A DNA stretch of 64,000 nucleotides from Metaphire vulgaris (GCA_018105865.1 CM030845.1:9957390-10021389); one strand, 5' to 3'; counted from the stretch's first letter, positions 1-11,420 are shown. The notes: generated by a model not told the origin, from the letters alone. Program-made: numbers and translations.

Positions 1-179
1 AAGGATCTAATGTAAGGACTGTAACTGGGCTGATATGACCAACTTTGGAGTTTTGGATATAGCTCTCTAAAGAATTCTGGGCCATCCTCCGAACGGCGGT
101 TATAAAATAAGCCAATAGTAAAACCGGTTATGTGATGCGCCGACCTGTTATTAAACACCTAATTACAGTAATAAATTCT

Positions 180-440
180 GAGTCACGATTTCCTTCACTT
201 CTTGCAACATCTCCTCAAGTATTTCTTTTAAAACTCAAAGCATTTCTCTTCAAAAAAAATCATTTCCTCCATGGCTGTAACGTCCTAACCACAATGACCT
301 TTTGATTAAATGATCCTGCATGAAGACCCCATCTTTGGAACTAGCTACTTCATACTAAGAATAAGCTCTTATGAATATGGAGCTACTGCTGTGCTGCTTT
401 TAAAAGTGCTATAGAAATTCACGAGATTTTACTTTTTTGC
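180..440 (+). mobile_element. CR1/L2-like non-LTR retrotransposon, degraded 3' end
   Basis: The stretch follows the same order of landmarks as the better copies at 33955-34516 and 57180-57812: CTCCTCAAGT, a T-rich run, CCATGGCTGTAACG, AAGAATAAGC and GCTATAGAAATTCACGAG followed by TTTTACTTT. Only the end of the last ORF and the 3' untranslated tail remain, with many substitutions. Confidence 0.6.
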
Positions 441-474
441 TTGTGCCTACTGCAGCTGGAAACAAACAGAAGTT

Positions 475-574
475 ATATGTTGTAAATGTCACTAAGCAAT
501 CCTAGATTCTGTCCAAAAACATGCATATGTTGTAAATGTCACTAAGAAATCCTAGATTCTGTCCAAAAACATGT
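475..574. repeat. Two tandem 50-bp units
   Basis: Two consecutive copies of a 50-bp unit that begins ATATGTTGTAAATGTC and ends near CAAAAACATG differ by very few bases, which points to a recent local duplication. It sits just after the CR1-like tail and overlaps the 3' end of the minus-strand ORF remnant. Confidence 0.85.
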
Positions 575-917
575 AACTTGTGGCTATTTTGCCATTGAAA
601 ACCTGACAGGTAACTTGGTAGCAGTCCATGGCTAATTCCAGATCGGTACTAGTATGTGTGGTGCATAACCACGAGTTGCCTTCAGGAGACTCAGCATGAT
701 GAACTAAATTCTTGGAATGTTGACATCTTGCAGAGTTATTGTTGTTATGAGTTAAGCGGTGTTTAGATAACCACCTAAACCACTCCATACAATTGTTCAT
801 AGATGAGTACAATGTGTGCGGAATGTAGTCAGACATGATTAGAAGGTTTTGTTGCATTACATCATTTGTAACAGTTACTAGTGCTCTTGGTCTGCCAGTC
901 ATACTGAAGTAAAACAA
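552..917 (-). pseudogene. Possible Merlin/ISXO2-type transposase N-terminal remnant
   Basis: The 121-codon minus-strand ORF contains CMEWFRWLSKHRL followed by a degenerate zinc-ribbon-like spacing (CQHSKNLVHH about 20 residues before WLC). This arrangement recalls the N-terminal region of ISXO2/Merlin transposases, where a helix ending in a WL(x)4-5L pattern precedes a C-x2-C ribbon. The first Cys pair is damaged and no DDE core is seen. Its position inside a pair of inverted ends supports a transposon origin. The family call is inference from pattern memory; a chance ORF cannot be excluded. Confidence 0.3.
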
Positions 918-1185
918 GACAAAAAATATATTTTAACAATGCCAAATCTACATAATTTATATATGTCATCATGATGTCGTAGCATACCATAGATAAAAAG
1001 GTACTAGATGCACCGGTTTAATTTATGACTGCCGTTCGGAGGATTGCCAAATTCTGTACTCTCTGGAGTTTCTACAGAATTATTTTGTGATGCCAAAAAT
1101 GGAATTGCAATAATCTAGGTGACGATACCAATGATGCATTGGCTAGCTGAATAAGGATAGACTTGGGATCGAAGTTGGGGATAAA

Positions 1186-1596
1186 GGGGCTGTCCATTAA
1201 TTATGTCAACAATTTTTTGGCAATTTTGACCCCCTCCCCTTGTCAACAACTGTAAACTTTCAGTTACCTCTCCCCTATAATTATGTCAAAAACTTTTGAC
1301 CCCCCCCCCAAGATCAATGACAGGTCCCAATAACAAGGTTATTATTTTTTGCGGTGATGACCATTTTCCCCTGTTTTTCTCATTGAGTGTCAAAATGTGG
1401 TGGTGATGACCTTTTTGCCATGCTTTTTTCCATTGTAATAAGTAGTATTCTACGAAATTTCCTATTTTTTGATTATTTGTAAAAAGTGAAATTGTTGACG
1501 TCAACTTCTCTTGACCCCCTCTCCCCTGTCAACAACTGTCAAACTTTTTCAAATCCCCTCCCCCCTAAATTGTTGATGTAATTAATGGACAACCCC
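1186..1596. mobile_element. MITE with GGGGYTGTCCATTAATTA inverted ends
   Basis: The left end GGGGCTGTCCATTAATTA and the right end TAATTAATGGACAACCCC are inverted repeats that match over about 24 of 28 bases. The interior is rich in GACCCCCTCCCC and TGTCAACAA stretches and carries GATGACC motifs at about 1352 and 1405. No ORF of note. A related but distinct element lies at 37152-37535. A clear target duplication is not visible. Confidence 0.65.
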
Positions 1597-2016
1597 TAAC
1601 TTCACAAACTGAATTTATGTGACAAGTGAAATAGAGGAAATCAACTATCACACAAAGGTTCTGTGCAGAAATTATTCTAGAAACAACAGCAGAATCTCCC
1701 AATACCACAGATTTCAGATGTATTTTACAGCATAAACATGGGTTTTTATTTATTTGGAAGAAGTTATTTGAATCCATCCATGACTGAATGTTAGAGAAGG
1801 CGTGATAAAATATCATAAAATATCAAGAGAAGAGTTTTATGAGGAGTTATCAGCATAAAAATGCCCTTCTGGAAGTGATCATAAATGTATAGTATAAAGA
1901 GTAAATATACTATACTGTACATGTATAATAGAGGTACAAGGACACTAGCCCTTTTCGGAAGAGACTGGCCGGAAGTCATCAGTAAATTTGACTTATCCGT
2001 GTAAAGATCTTTCTCA
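1597..2016. other. Unannotated AT-rich spacer
   Basis: I see no gene, strong repeat or regulatory signal here. Short ORFs on the minus strand are not family-like. Confidence 0.5.
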
Positions 2017-2024
2017 CTGTTTAG

Positions 2025-2659
2025 CAGAGGTATTTAATTAAATTTTATGAAGGGCCACATTTTTATGACTGGTGCCTGAGGGAGGGCCTGGTATATGTGT
2101 TTTAGTCACATAAATTTCATAAGTAATAGAATGCAGGTAAATTGAAAACAAGACGTTTAAATAATATTTTGTTGGTATTAGATACGAGTTATCATTACAG
2201 TATCTTTCCAGGCAGTTTCACAGCCCTCGGCAGGCTGGATCTAGCCCAGTGTTTATTCTAGGCCCTTTTGGGGGATTTCCCCCCAAGTTTGAACCCCCAT
2301 TCCTATATGTTGCATTGGGGATGGAAATTCCCCCCCCCTCCCCCAAAAGTGTGATGAGATGGGGGTTTTCTATTTAGGAGAGGGGAAAAACATAAGGATA
2401 TAAGGATATGACCATATTCAGAAGATCATTAGAGCATGTGGAGAAGAAGATAAGGAGGGATGTGTGATGACCTTTTTTTTCTCGTCACCACTTCCGAGGA
2501 AAAATGTAATACCAGGTACCAGGATGACCTTCTTTTTTTTGCTCGTCAAGGTTTTTGGGGATACAAACCTTCTCCCCCCAACATTTCAAACTCCCCCCAA
2601 TGTCAAGGTGGCTAGAATAAACACTGATCTAGCCTTTAGGCCACCATTTGAATGCCCTG
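2025..2659. mobile_element. hAT-like MITE with nested insertion
   Basis: The element starts CAGAGGTATTTAATTAAAT and ends ATTTGAATGCCCTG. It is flanked by CTGTTTAG (2017-2024) and CTGTATAG (2660-2667), an 8-bp target duplication with one mismatch, the length typical of hAT. GGGCC-rich subterminal blocks and the same ends are seen again at 60198-60444. A second element (2247-2625) is inserted inside it. Confidence 0.75.
2247..2625. mobile_element. hAT-like MITE, CAGTGTTTATTCTAG family
   Basis: The ends CAGTGTTTATTCTAGGCC and GGCTAGAATAAACACTG are inverted repeats. The flanks ATCTAGCC at 2239-2246 and 2626-2633 form a perfect 8-bp target duplication. The interior has C-runs and two copies of the GATGACCTT...CTCGTCA motif at 2466-2487 and 2523-2549. 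The family recurs at 51616-51790. Confidence 0.9.
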
Positions 2660-2772
2660 CTGTATAGTGTCTTAAGGGCAAATCTTCCTGGCTGAGGTGT
2701 AACATCTTGATGCTGTATAGTGAAAAAGGAACATTCATTTTTCTCGTGATGACAGTATGTATTTGTTGTCAG

Positions 2773-4147
2773 CAGCAGCCAGCACAGTCGCAGCAGCATG
2801 AATCAGGGGACAAAGACAAGAAGCGAAAGGAGACAATCTTGGATTTGTCCAAATACCTTGACAAACCGATTAGGGTAAAATTTGCAGGTGGGAGAGAAGG
2901 TAAGTGTTCCTAACTCCTGTCACTCTAATTAACTGCTGCCTCAGTACTTTATTCACATTTCAGAATTTCAAATACTCAAATATGTCTTCTTATATGAAAA
3001 TTCTTTGAACATAGTGCAATGGATATGCTATTGATGAGCTGAAAACAGCTGATTTATTTTAAATTGCATTTAACTGTCAAAAAATTTTTTAATTCAGTTA
3101 TCACCTTTTAAGCTAAAGACCTTATAATCTGAATATTAATTTTTATTTGTATATTATTTAATCTAGCAAGTGGTATACTGAAAGGTTATGACCCACTCCT
3201 TAATCTGGTATTAGATGGCACAACTGAATATTTGAGAGGTAATGTAACTTGTTTTTATTTTGCTATCTCCTTGACATTTGTTACGCTCGCGCCTAATTTA
3301 ACTGTTGCCTCAGTTTTTCAGTTTTCCATGTTGTTTCTGAGAAAATTTGTATCAAACAATTCAGATAATATATTGATATCTACACCTTCTCAACTCCAAT
3401 TTAAACTGAACTCAGATTTTGATAATAGAATTGTTACAATGGAATTCAAAGGGAATGGTAAAGATATCTTGACTACTGTCACCTCCAGCTGAATCATGAC
3501 TTTATGCTCCTCTCTTACCAGCATTGGTGTAGCCACACAGGGTGCACAGACCCCGGGTTCCCCTATTCTGGCGAGGACTGGCTGTGAGATTTGCGCAAAA
3601 CCGCTGAGATATTTGTGCGGGTAGGTAGTATCATCGAAGAGAATATGCGAATGTTCGAAGAACTCCATCACAACGTTTTTTGCTTATCGGAGACTTTTAT
3701 ACCTGAAAATGTCAATGTGCCCCCGCTATTCCAGAAACCTGGCTACATCACTGAACACCAGTTTGGCCTGACTATGAGTTTTCCTGGCTATAATGTATTG
3801 TTTGCACACATGCATGTCCTTGTATGTAAGATACAAAAAAATCTGACTTGGGGGAGGTTGGGAGTAATATTGATTTAAAATGCTTCATTATAACAGACTT
3901 TTGTTTGAGTTGGATGTAATTTCTATTCACGCATTGTTTTTTGAAAAATTCTGCTAAGTTGCTCGTTTTAAATCCTAACGAAGCCCAAATCTGCTGTTCA
4001 CTTTCAGACCCAGACGATCAATTTAAACTGACGGAGGATACAAGGCAGTTGGGTCTTGTTGTGTGCAGAGGAACTTCAGTTGTGCTGATATGCCCTGTGG
4101 ATGGAATGGAAGCCATCTCTAATCCATTCATTCAGCAAGAAAGTTAA
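2773..4147 (+). CDS. LSM7: U6 snRNA-associated Sm-like protein LSm7 (first exon not found)
   Basis: LSm7 is a subunit of the LSm2-8 ring, which binds the 3' oligo-U of U6 snRNA in the nucleus, and of LSm1-7, which works in cytoplasmic mRNA decay. Coding exons are 2773-2899, 3167-3238 and 4008-4147, giving 112 residues. The spliced frame reads ILDLSKYLDKPIRVKFAGGR (Sm1 motif) and, across the next junctions, SGILKGYDPLLNLVLDGT and LGLVVCRGTSVVLICP (Sm2). It ends NPFIQQES, close to the usual LSm7 end. All junctions are GT-AG in phase 1. The first visible exon opens at an AG after a pyrimidine stretch and encodes a Gln-rich N-terminus, so a tiny upstream exon with the ATG is expected. The in-frame ATG at 2707 would put an odd hydrophobic leader on the protein and is probably intronic. 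Human LSm7 is 103 residues. Confidence 0.93.
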
Positions 4148-4397
4148 ATAGGGAATTTCTTCCTCAGAACTGTTAAATATAAACTTGACGCTGCTTCGCA
4201 TTTTGAAGCAAAATGACAGCCATCATTTATTTTCTTATGAAAAGTAAAGCCTAGGTAGTTTATTGTTTCCTATTAGATCAACATTCATTGAATTTATAAA
4301 ACTTTTATTGCATTGATTCACTAACAAAACAGCAGTGTTTCCATATTGTGATCAACTTTATTGTCAGTTCCAAGTACCGTTATGTCAATTATCGGTA

Positions 4398-4403
4398 AAT
4401 AAA
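4398..4403 (+). terminator. Candidate poly(A) signal of LSM7
   Basis: AATAAA lies about 250 bases after the LSM7 stop codon, in AT-rich DNA, a plausible distance for a 3' UTR. No transcript evidence. Confidence 0.5.
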
Positions 4404-4534
4404 ATGGCTTAAGTAATTTTCTGTCCGGTGCTCAATACACAAGAATAGAACCTGGCACCTTGTTCTTTCTAATATGCTTATTCCCCACACCAATGCTGTA
4501 GTAATAATACAGTCGTCTGGACTACTGCAATTCA

Positions 4535-4587
4535 CTAACTAAAGAACTTCTATAGCGCCATTTTTGTAACGCACATGGCATCAAAGT
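4535..4587. repeat. Short dispersed repeat (second copy 9694-9750)
   Basis: A segment of about 55 bases containing TAACTAAAGAACTT, TATAGC and GGCATCA occurs here and again at 9694-9750 with scattered differences. It resembles the CTATAGAAAT tail region of CR1-like copies in general style but is a separate sequence. Confidence 0.5.
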
Positions 4588-4599
4588 AGAACGTAATAC

Positions 4600-5439
4600 T
4601 GTAATCCCATAATCGTATCTGCCCCCCACTGGAGTCTGAAACTGGAGTCTCAAAGCCTCGCACGAGAACTAAAATCAGAGATCGGTCTTTTTGTGTAAAC
4701 GGTCCTGCATTCTTGAATTCTCTGCCACTGTATCTCGGAGACGAATCACTCGCCCGCTCAACTTTTTTAACATCATTAAATTAAAAACATCTGTTCGATT
4801 TATAAGCCGAGGCGCATTAGTTCCATTATGTGCCCTGAAATTTTATGATGATGAAAAGCTGGAGGTAGGAGTAGTTTGTCCCCATTCACTGATTTTTTCA
4901 AAAAGTGGACCATTAGATGGTACAGTAATGGGTTCTGATCATCCATAATCATTGACGACAATCCATTGATCATGAGCAAATCTGGAGTAGCTTAATCTGT
5001 CGATACTGAAACGGATAAGCGATGCCTCAATGACTAATGCCTCAATGACTAATGCCTCAATGACTAATGCCTCAATGCAATGACTTTTCAAGAGGAGTCT
5101 CAGCTGGGCGCGTTATCAAAATAACGACTTTTCAACGAAATCGCAATTGAAACGTTTTGAGGACGAAATCAAACCTGGTCAACAGGTATGATATTACGAC
5201 ACCTTTATCAGTCCATTATGCAGAATCAGCGACAGGTGATCGACCGATGATTATAAATCGATAATTTCGGGGTCGCATCACCTGGTAATTGTCGGCCTCT
5301 GACAGCAGCAGCCCCTTGGCAGCTACACCCGGCCGCTGGGCCTTTAATTAGCCGCCGTTAGCCTAAATGTGCAGCTGCCAGCTCCCCAAGGTAGTGCTAC
5401 CTGCAGCAGTTTCGACAGACTGACCGCGTAGGTCTACGC
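4600..5439. other. Intergenic DNA without recognised gene
   Basis: The only clear structure is the 15-bp tandem array at 5022-5079. An ORF of 85 codons at 4691-4948 has no recognisable family signature. Confidence 0.5.
5022..5079. repeat. 15-bp tandem repeat, about 4 units
   Basis: The unit ATGCCTCAATGACTA is repeated nearly perfectly about four times; the last unit diverges to ATGCCTCAATGCA. Confidence 0.9.
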
Positions 5440-6500
5440 CAGCGTTGTCCAACCGTCATGCTATTGCGGCCCGCACAAAAATGTTTAGACTCCTGGCGGG
5501 CCAAGCAAGTTGTAGCAGTGGCGGCTCCGTCGGGGGGCCCGTGCCCCCTATTGAGTGCCTGGCCCCCAGTGGCCCCCTGTTGGGACCCTATACTTAATGC
5601 TACATACATAACAACAAGTGGTTGGCCCCCATGATTAGAAGTTGCCACCCCAACGCCCCCTCCCCACTTGCCAAATCCTGGAGCCGCCACTGAGTTGTAG
5701 CATTTAATATGGCATAATCATGATATATGTATAGGCATAATTATGATATATGTATGACATGCCATATAAAACTGTTATAAAATAAGACTAGGCTTATATA
5801 CGAGTAATACGACTAGTTATAAGACTTGAGTGTTAATTTTGCTTTTAAATCATTGCACACAGCTGTGCGAGCTTCTCTAGTACAGTGTAGGTCTATATTT
5901 ATAGTATTTTGTTCTTATGTAGATTTTCGTAATGTTTTATTTTAAACTCGTTCGACACAGACACCACGTACTTGCAGAAAATTAAACAATGGTAAACCAG
6001 AACATGTCTGTACAAAAATAGATAATTTCGCATTTAGGCCTACTAGCTATTAAAACACCGATTTTCGCTATCAACTTTCCGCCTTTTCGAACTCATTATT
6101 AGCAAGTAGGCCTACGATCCACGGTTCCACAGAACTTCTAATACTTGTACACGAATTAATTTTATTTACATTAGCAAACTGCTCAAAACGGCGTCAAATT
6201 TTAACTGAGCGAGAACAAGACTTGCAGCGAGATGACAAAATGTAAGTAAGTTAGTAATAAGTAGGCCCTAGTAAATAAGTAAGTTTAATAACCACCGTCA
6301 CCTGTTGAGTATGGATAAGTAAGCAATTTGGTAACCTCATAGTCCTAGCATAGTCCTATGAAATAATGGTAATAAGTTACTAATAACCGGTCCTATTATC
6401 CTATAGCTAAAATTGTTATTTTCCCAAACTCGGTGGCGGGTCGGATGAAACTGGCCCGCGGGCCGGATCCAGCCCACGGGCCGCCAGTTGGACAATCCTG
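5440..6500. mobile_element. Probable hAT-like element, about 1.06 kb, interrupted
   Basis: CAGCGTTGTCCAAC at the left and GTTGGACAATCCTG at the right are inverted repeats matching at about 11 of 14 bases. Just inside are GCGGCCCGC and GGCCCGCGGGCCGG blocks, as seen in other hAT-type non-autonomous elements. A convincing 8-bp target duplication was not found, so the pairing is tentative. A smaller MITE (5516-5692) is inserted 76 bp from the left end. No transposase ORF is visible. Confidence 0.5.
5516..5692. mobile_element. hAT-like MITE, CAGTGGCGGCTCC family
   Basis: The ends CAGTGGCGGCTCC and GGAGCCGCCACTG are perfect inverted repeats. AGTTGTAG at 5508-5515 and 5693-5700 is a perfect 8-bp target duplication. 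Related copies: 11851-12027, 18448-18633, 24987-25173, 27371-27563, 28858-29044 and, more divergent inside, 42800-43107. Confidence 0.93.
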
Positions 6501-7177
6501 GACTCAACGCATTGCAATGACCGTCGATATGACGGAATTGCGTTGTGCGGCCATTGTGCCGCTAGCCTCGGCACACATTGCACAAGTCACTCGCGTGTGC
6601 AGTTTGAGGTCATCACACACTAATTACGCCGTCTACTGCACTGCATATTTTACCAGATGACGTTAATATATGGCAATGAGCACGCGTCCTACTTAGCAAT
6701 TAACCTGATAAGTGATCGTTGTAACCTGCTTTACAGAACTACAATATATCTTCATAAATAACTCGAATCTCTGAGATGTTAATGAACCGTAAAACAGTGA
6801 AGCGAATACCTGTATTAGACTATCGATAGTCCATCTTCTAGAGTACATAGATAATTACTGATCTGCAGATACTTGGGCGATCGAGCGCTTCTTCGCTAGG
6901 CCTATTATCGATCTCTGCGATCTCCAGTGCAGTAGGCAGAGATTGCCACTTAACTGATCGAGTTACAGCGAGATCAGGAGATACCAGCGATGACTCGTTT
7001 AGGCCCTATGCGCTGTGGAAATTGTCAGATCAGCAGTAGGCCTATGCTTAGATCCAATCGAAGTAGCCTACATTGATGTCTCGTAACCTTGCGTCGCCAG
7101 ATTAAACGAGGAAGCATTTCAAGTAAGTCTTAACAATTCCCTCAATAGCAGCGTCATTGCTTCTAATTGTGTACGGT
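6501..7177. other. Unannotated DNA
   Basis: No gene or clear repeat. The stretch has several TAGGCCTA-type palindromes and many GATC/CGAT steps. Confidence 0.4.
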
Positions 7178-7345
7178 GGAGTAGCCCTAGTGGTAGGATT
7201 CTTGCAGACTTGCACCGCAACAGTGGTTCTCACACAGGGCAGTCCCTACTGAACCACTTTAAACCTTGTTATATTATATTATTATATTATATTAACCTGA
7301 GGGTAGCGGGTTCGAATCTGACCCTAACCACTGCGTTTGAGGACT
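7178..7345 (+). mobile_element. tRNA-like SINE, possibly split by an insertion
   Basis: TAGCCCTAGTGGTAGG resembles an A box and GGGTTCGAATCTGACCC resembles a B box of a tRNA-type RNA polymerase III promoter. The two boxes are separated by a 74-bp repeat (7221-7294) found elsewhere, so the head may be interrupted by an insertion. The assignment rests only on the two boxes and their order. Confidence 0.4.
7221..7294 (+). repeat. Short dispersed repeat with TATTA tail (second copy 31799-31867)
   Basis: The segment starts CAGTGGTTCTCACACAGGGC and ends in a run of TATTA units. A nearly identical copy with the same tail lies at 31799-31867, and a partial start at about 50219. The AT-rich microsatellite tail suggests a retroposed fragment. 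Confidence 0.65.
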
Positions 7346-7399
7346 TGAGGTGCAGCAAAGCTTAGTAAACTATGAAGCAATTTGCAAAATTTACTAGTG

Positions 7400-8060
7400 G
7401 ATAAGAATCAGAGATATTTTTACACCCCTAACCCCCCCCCCCCCAACACACCCCAATTTTAGGTCGACACCCCCAAATTTGGTAATGTGACAATGGTAGC
7501 CTATGCATACAAAATGCATACTAATTAGCTCCCGACACCCACCCCCATTTGAGGTCGACAACCCCCCCCCAAATTCACAATCCTAGAAATATTCCTGATA
7601 AGAATGCTGTGACATTTCAAAACAACCGGTTCGCAGATGTAGACAGGATTTCCCTACACTCCAGCGGGGGTTTACCTCCCCCCTTCCCCGGTTTGTGACA
7701 AACACTCCCTGCTCCTACACCCCTTCCCAGGGGTGGTGTTGGCTATCACCAAAACATACTGATGTTAAAACTATTCATTTAATATTCTAAAGTGGGAAAT
7801 TCACCTCTGGAAATTGAAACCTGAGCCACTATAACTGACTCCACAAAAATTAGAATGGACCCTATGAGAAGGAAAAGAGATGACAACGGAAATCGTATTT
7901 TTGCTTGTATTTTCCTTCTTTCCGGGGTGCCAGGGATCGAATCCCCGCCACCTCCCCCGCCCATTTCTATTCCCCCCTAAGTCCAAGGAGTTTAGATGAA
8001 AAACTGGACATTGACACCCCCTGCAATTATGGGACACCTCCTCTGAACGCAAATTCCTCG
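7400..8060. repeat. C-run-rich repetitive DNA
   Basis: Several homopolymer C runs alternate with AGGTCGACACCCCC-type units (7430-7580) and GGGGGTTTACCTCC (about 7665). The content resembles the insides of the MITE families here, but no matching inverted ends could be assigned. Confidence 0.4.
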
Positions 8061-8519
8061 GAAATAGCCTAGCTGGATGTAGGCAATGCTTTCAACGTTT
8101 CAAAGGGCAAACAACAACACAAATCAGCAATATTAGAGCTTTCTTTGGAGAAAAGTTAGTTGGAATTTTTAAAACCTAAATAGGCCGATCCAGTAATTTC
8201 ATGTAAAACGTTGCCTCCGCGGAGAAGTCACGTTGGATATTTATTTAGCCTATAGGCCTAACACTGATACAGTAATTGGTTGAGGGCAGCTTGGGGGTTT
8301 TTGAAAACGGCATCGATAAAGCCACGCTATGAAAGATAAACTCAACAAAGTCAGAGTTTAGGACACGTGGGTCAAAAGACGCTGGGCGTCTACCTTACCT
8401 TCATTACCTCTCTGCTATACCTTGAAATTCCAACCAGTCTTTGGAATTATTAAGCATTCGTTTGTGTGCAGTCATTGTGTCGATTAAAAGGCATGCATTC
8501 TAAACGACGGTGACATTGG

Positions 8520-8700
8520 ATATCAGGACGCGGCGACGGGGATATATATCGGTAAATATACCCCCAAAATCAGACTATCTTAAGATTTTTAATGTGTTTT
8601 TTAACATTTTCAAAGTTTGTTCAGATTTATGCCCCCGCCCCACCCCACCCCACCCCTCAATCACATTATACCCACCCAAATCAAATTCTCGGCGTCAGGG
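8520..8700. repeat. Degenerate copy related to the element at 10495-10682
   Basis: The order GCGACGGGGATATATATCGG, AATATACCCCC, AATCAGACTATCTTA and finally ACCCACCCAAATCAAATTC matches the element at 10495-10682, but the terminal bases are diverged. No target duplication can be seen. Confidence 0.55.
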
Positions 8701-9392
8701 CCGTTTATTGTATTTATATCACGCACTGTTAGCCAGTTACAATGTCGATCAGCTTCTTAAATGTAAATGTTGGAAAGTCCATAAGGATTTAGTTGGACGT
8801 CAAGTTCATTAGACGAATCTCAAACCGTCAAGCGAAGTCATGATAGGCGGCCACTCGACGAGTTGAAGTTCAAATATCAATCGAAATTCCTTCGATCGAT
8901 TGAGAACTTCAAAGCTGCCCACGAGATATCCAGTATAAAGTCAATGAATGACCAGTGAATTCATAAATTTTATGTCTGCAATTATTTTCAATTAAGCTTA
9001 GGCAATTAGACGTTGCATGCCGGTAGTGTACGAGTGAGACTTGGTTTACAGAAACGGCACAATTTTCTCTTGGTTTGTCCGTAGAATTTTTCAAGTTAGA
9101 TCCCGGAAGACCCTGATGTGCGAAGTCTAAGCTTAGGCCTACTGTATGTCATGCGGCGTTGAACGAGCAAAAGAATGAAGAAAATTTGCGCAAACGAGAA
9201 AGCTCAGAAGAGTATGCCTAATGAAAAACTCAGGCTTCAGATGTGACTGACCGAATAAGACATTTTGCAATCAGTGAAACGTCGTAGAACTCTGTGGCCT
9301 CAGAAGATTGGCTCAGTGTAAGCCTATCATAACTACCAATCAAGGATCAATCAATCAAGGATTTTACAAACAAAACCATTAGGCCCTACATA

Positions 9393-9500
9393 TTGTTTCA
9401 AGTTACATATCAATTGCTTCAAGTTGCATATTGTTTCAATTGTTTCAAGTTACATATTGTTTCAAGTTATATATTGTTTAAAGTTACATATTGTTTCAAG
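9393..9500. repeat. Irregular tandem repeat of ATTGTTTCAAGTTACAT
   Basis: A unit of about 16-18 bases, TTTCAAGTTACATATTG, recurs five to six times with small changes and indels. Confidence 0.85.
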
Positions 9501-10016
9501 AAGCGCGTAACATTTTATAGTTTAAACTCCAGTGCAAAGTGTAATGTTGGAAATAACATGCTACTAAGGAACCCAAGTTCCCGCATGACAGTAGCATGTA
9601 AGTAATAAATAGACTAGGCCTCAAATCAATGATGCAGCAATTTAACATAAAAAATTAATAACGATATTAACATAACTCATATGTTTAAGTAAGTTTAACT
9701 AAAGAACTTTTATAGCACCGTTTCAGTAATGCATTTGGCATCAGTCAATGGTCTTTCCGAACTTCCAAAGATAATATTTACTTATGGTTATATTCATCGT
9801 AAATTGAATTTACAAAATTATGAGTAGGGTAGATCGATTGCATTACCAGTATAATGTGATCAAATGATATTTTACATAGGCCTATAAACATTCATATTTT
9901 GTCTGTGAGGACTCTAAAACGAACTCAACCAGATTGCCGATAGTCTGTCGTTTTTGTTTGACCACTGTCGTTCAACTGATTACAATGTTCGATCGTTCAA
10001 GTGGGTGGGTGGTTCG

Positions 10017-10019
<3 letters not shown>

Positions 10020-10067
<48 letters not shown>
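10020..10067. repeat. (GA)n microsatellite
   Basis: Uninterrupted GA dinucleotides of about 48 bp. Confidence 0.97.
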
Positions 10068-10070
<3 letters not shown>

Positions 10071-10494
10071 GGCGTCTTCAGTGACTCCACTCGACTTGTG
10101 GAATCCTTAACAATCCGCAAATGTGCGATGACTAGACCCCTATAGGCTACAAGTGTTCTTATACATGTTAGACCCGTTTAGGCAAGACGCGCAAGTAGCC
10201 TATTTAGAATAATATTATTTTGGCTCATAAAACATGCCTGCGAGCTTGACGACAATATTCTTCAGCCTTCAGCGTAGTCTTTCGTAGTCAACTCTGCCTT
10301 GAGTCTAAATTCGTGACATAGGTCAACGCAAATGAATGAATGAATGCATTTCTGTCCATGATGGCTGCATGCAAGTCAGCATTCAATGTGCAACACCAAT
10401 TGTAATAGACTTGCCCCTAATCCATAAAACCTGTAATTTTCCCCTCTGGAATAGCATACAATCTCAAAACATCTAACGGCCTAATTTCTGTAGT

Positions 10495-10682
10495 TAGGGG
10501 CATAGCGACGGGAGGGGGTATATCGGTGCATATACCCCTCACCAAATCAGTCTATCTTAAAGTTTTTATGTGATTTGCATGTGGTTATATGTGGTCGATA
10601 TGGTTTATGTGGTTTATAGTTAAGATGTATACCCACCCAAAATATTTATAGCCTCCAAATCAAATTCCTGGCTACGCCCCTG
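10495..10682. mobile_element. hAT-like MITE, YAGGGGCATAGC family
   Basis: The ends TAGGGGCATAGC and GGCTACGCCCCTG are imperfect inverted repeats. TCTGTAGT at 10487-10494 and 10683-10690 is a perfect 8-bp target duplication. The interior has the marks ATATCGGTGCATATACCCC and TATACCCACCCAAA. A degenerate relative is at 8520-8700. Confidence 0.85.
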
Positions 10683-10699
10683 TCTGTAGTGTTTGATAA

Positions 10700-11420
10700 A
10701 ATCACAATGCTTTGGTTCTCTTTTGTATGTTTCTTTGATAAAACAAATCCATATTGTGATCACGTTAGTCATGGACGTAGAACAGTCATTGAAAATCAGA
10801 GATAACAGTATGTGAGACATTGTGCTAGAAATCTGCCTGCATTCCTCTTCATGACGCTTTGCTACCTGTCGACTTGTTATAATTCTTAATTGGTGTTGGA
10901 ATTATGGAAAAGATGATCCGTTGAATATGCATGAACGTCCTGGAAACGCCAGCATATATTATTGTCTTTAAATTCTATTGAGCACAACGCACTGAATATG
11001 CTATCGACAAGCTGAAACAGTCGTGCGATTGTAGGCCCACACATAACGCCCCATGAAGTGATAAGCAGTGATTATATGAACGCTTATCTGTCTATGTGGC
11101 CCTCGCCGCAAACCTAGATTTTTTCGTTTTCGTCGAATCTGCATGCTTGCATCGCCTCTAAATTCACTTTGAAGTTATCGTTAAGTTATAAAATCTATCA
11201 GGTAATGATCGCGAGTGAAATTTGGCGTCCAGGTCAGAGGAACCAAACATTTCCAGTCGCCGCTTTCTCTGTTTGAGTTCTTAATATCAATGAATCAGTC
11301 ATTCCCACTCTCGATCGGTCAATTACCAGTCAGTGAGTCAGCCAATCTGTCAGCCTAGGACGTCAGCCGGGTAGCGCATCATTTCTAAAAGCAAGCCAAA
11401 TCGGAATTTATTGCAAAGTT
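10700..11420. other. Unannotated DNA upstream of the coronin gene
   Basis: No coding signal is seen. The stretch may contain the promoter or a 5' UTR exon of the coronin gene, but I cannot point to an element. Confidence 0.35.

Larger units (their letters stand above)
62..1070. mobile_element. Foldback DNA element with ~45-bp inverted ends
   Basis: About 45 bases near 65-110 and 1025-1070 are inverted copies of each other; both carry the core TCCTCCGAACGGC followed by a TATAAA/CATAAA stretch. The interior holds a transposase-like ORF remnant on the minus strand (552-917) and a degraded CR1-like tail (180-440), so this looks like an old DNA transposon that was itself invaded. The exact ends and the target duplication could not be fixed. 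Confidence 0.45.

Noticed and set aside
2707..2772. In-frame ATG upstream of LSM7 as the start codon
   Set aside because: It would add a hydrophobic leader not known in LSm7, and the segment reads like a pyrimidine tract plus AG acceptor.
5022..5079. CRISPR-like array
   Set aside because: Directly abutting 15-bp tandem units without spacers, in an animal genome.
7178..7345. True tRNA gene
   Set aside because: A-box and B-box-like pieces are present but no cloverleaf can be formed and the spacing is wrong because of the inserted repeat.
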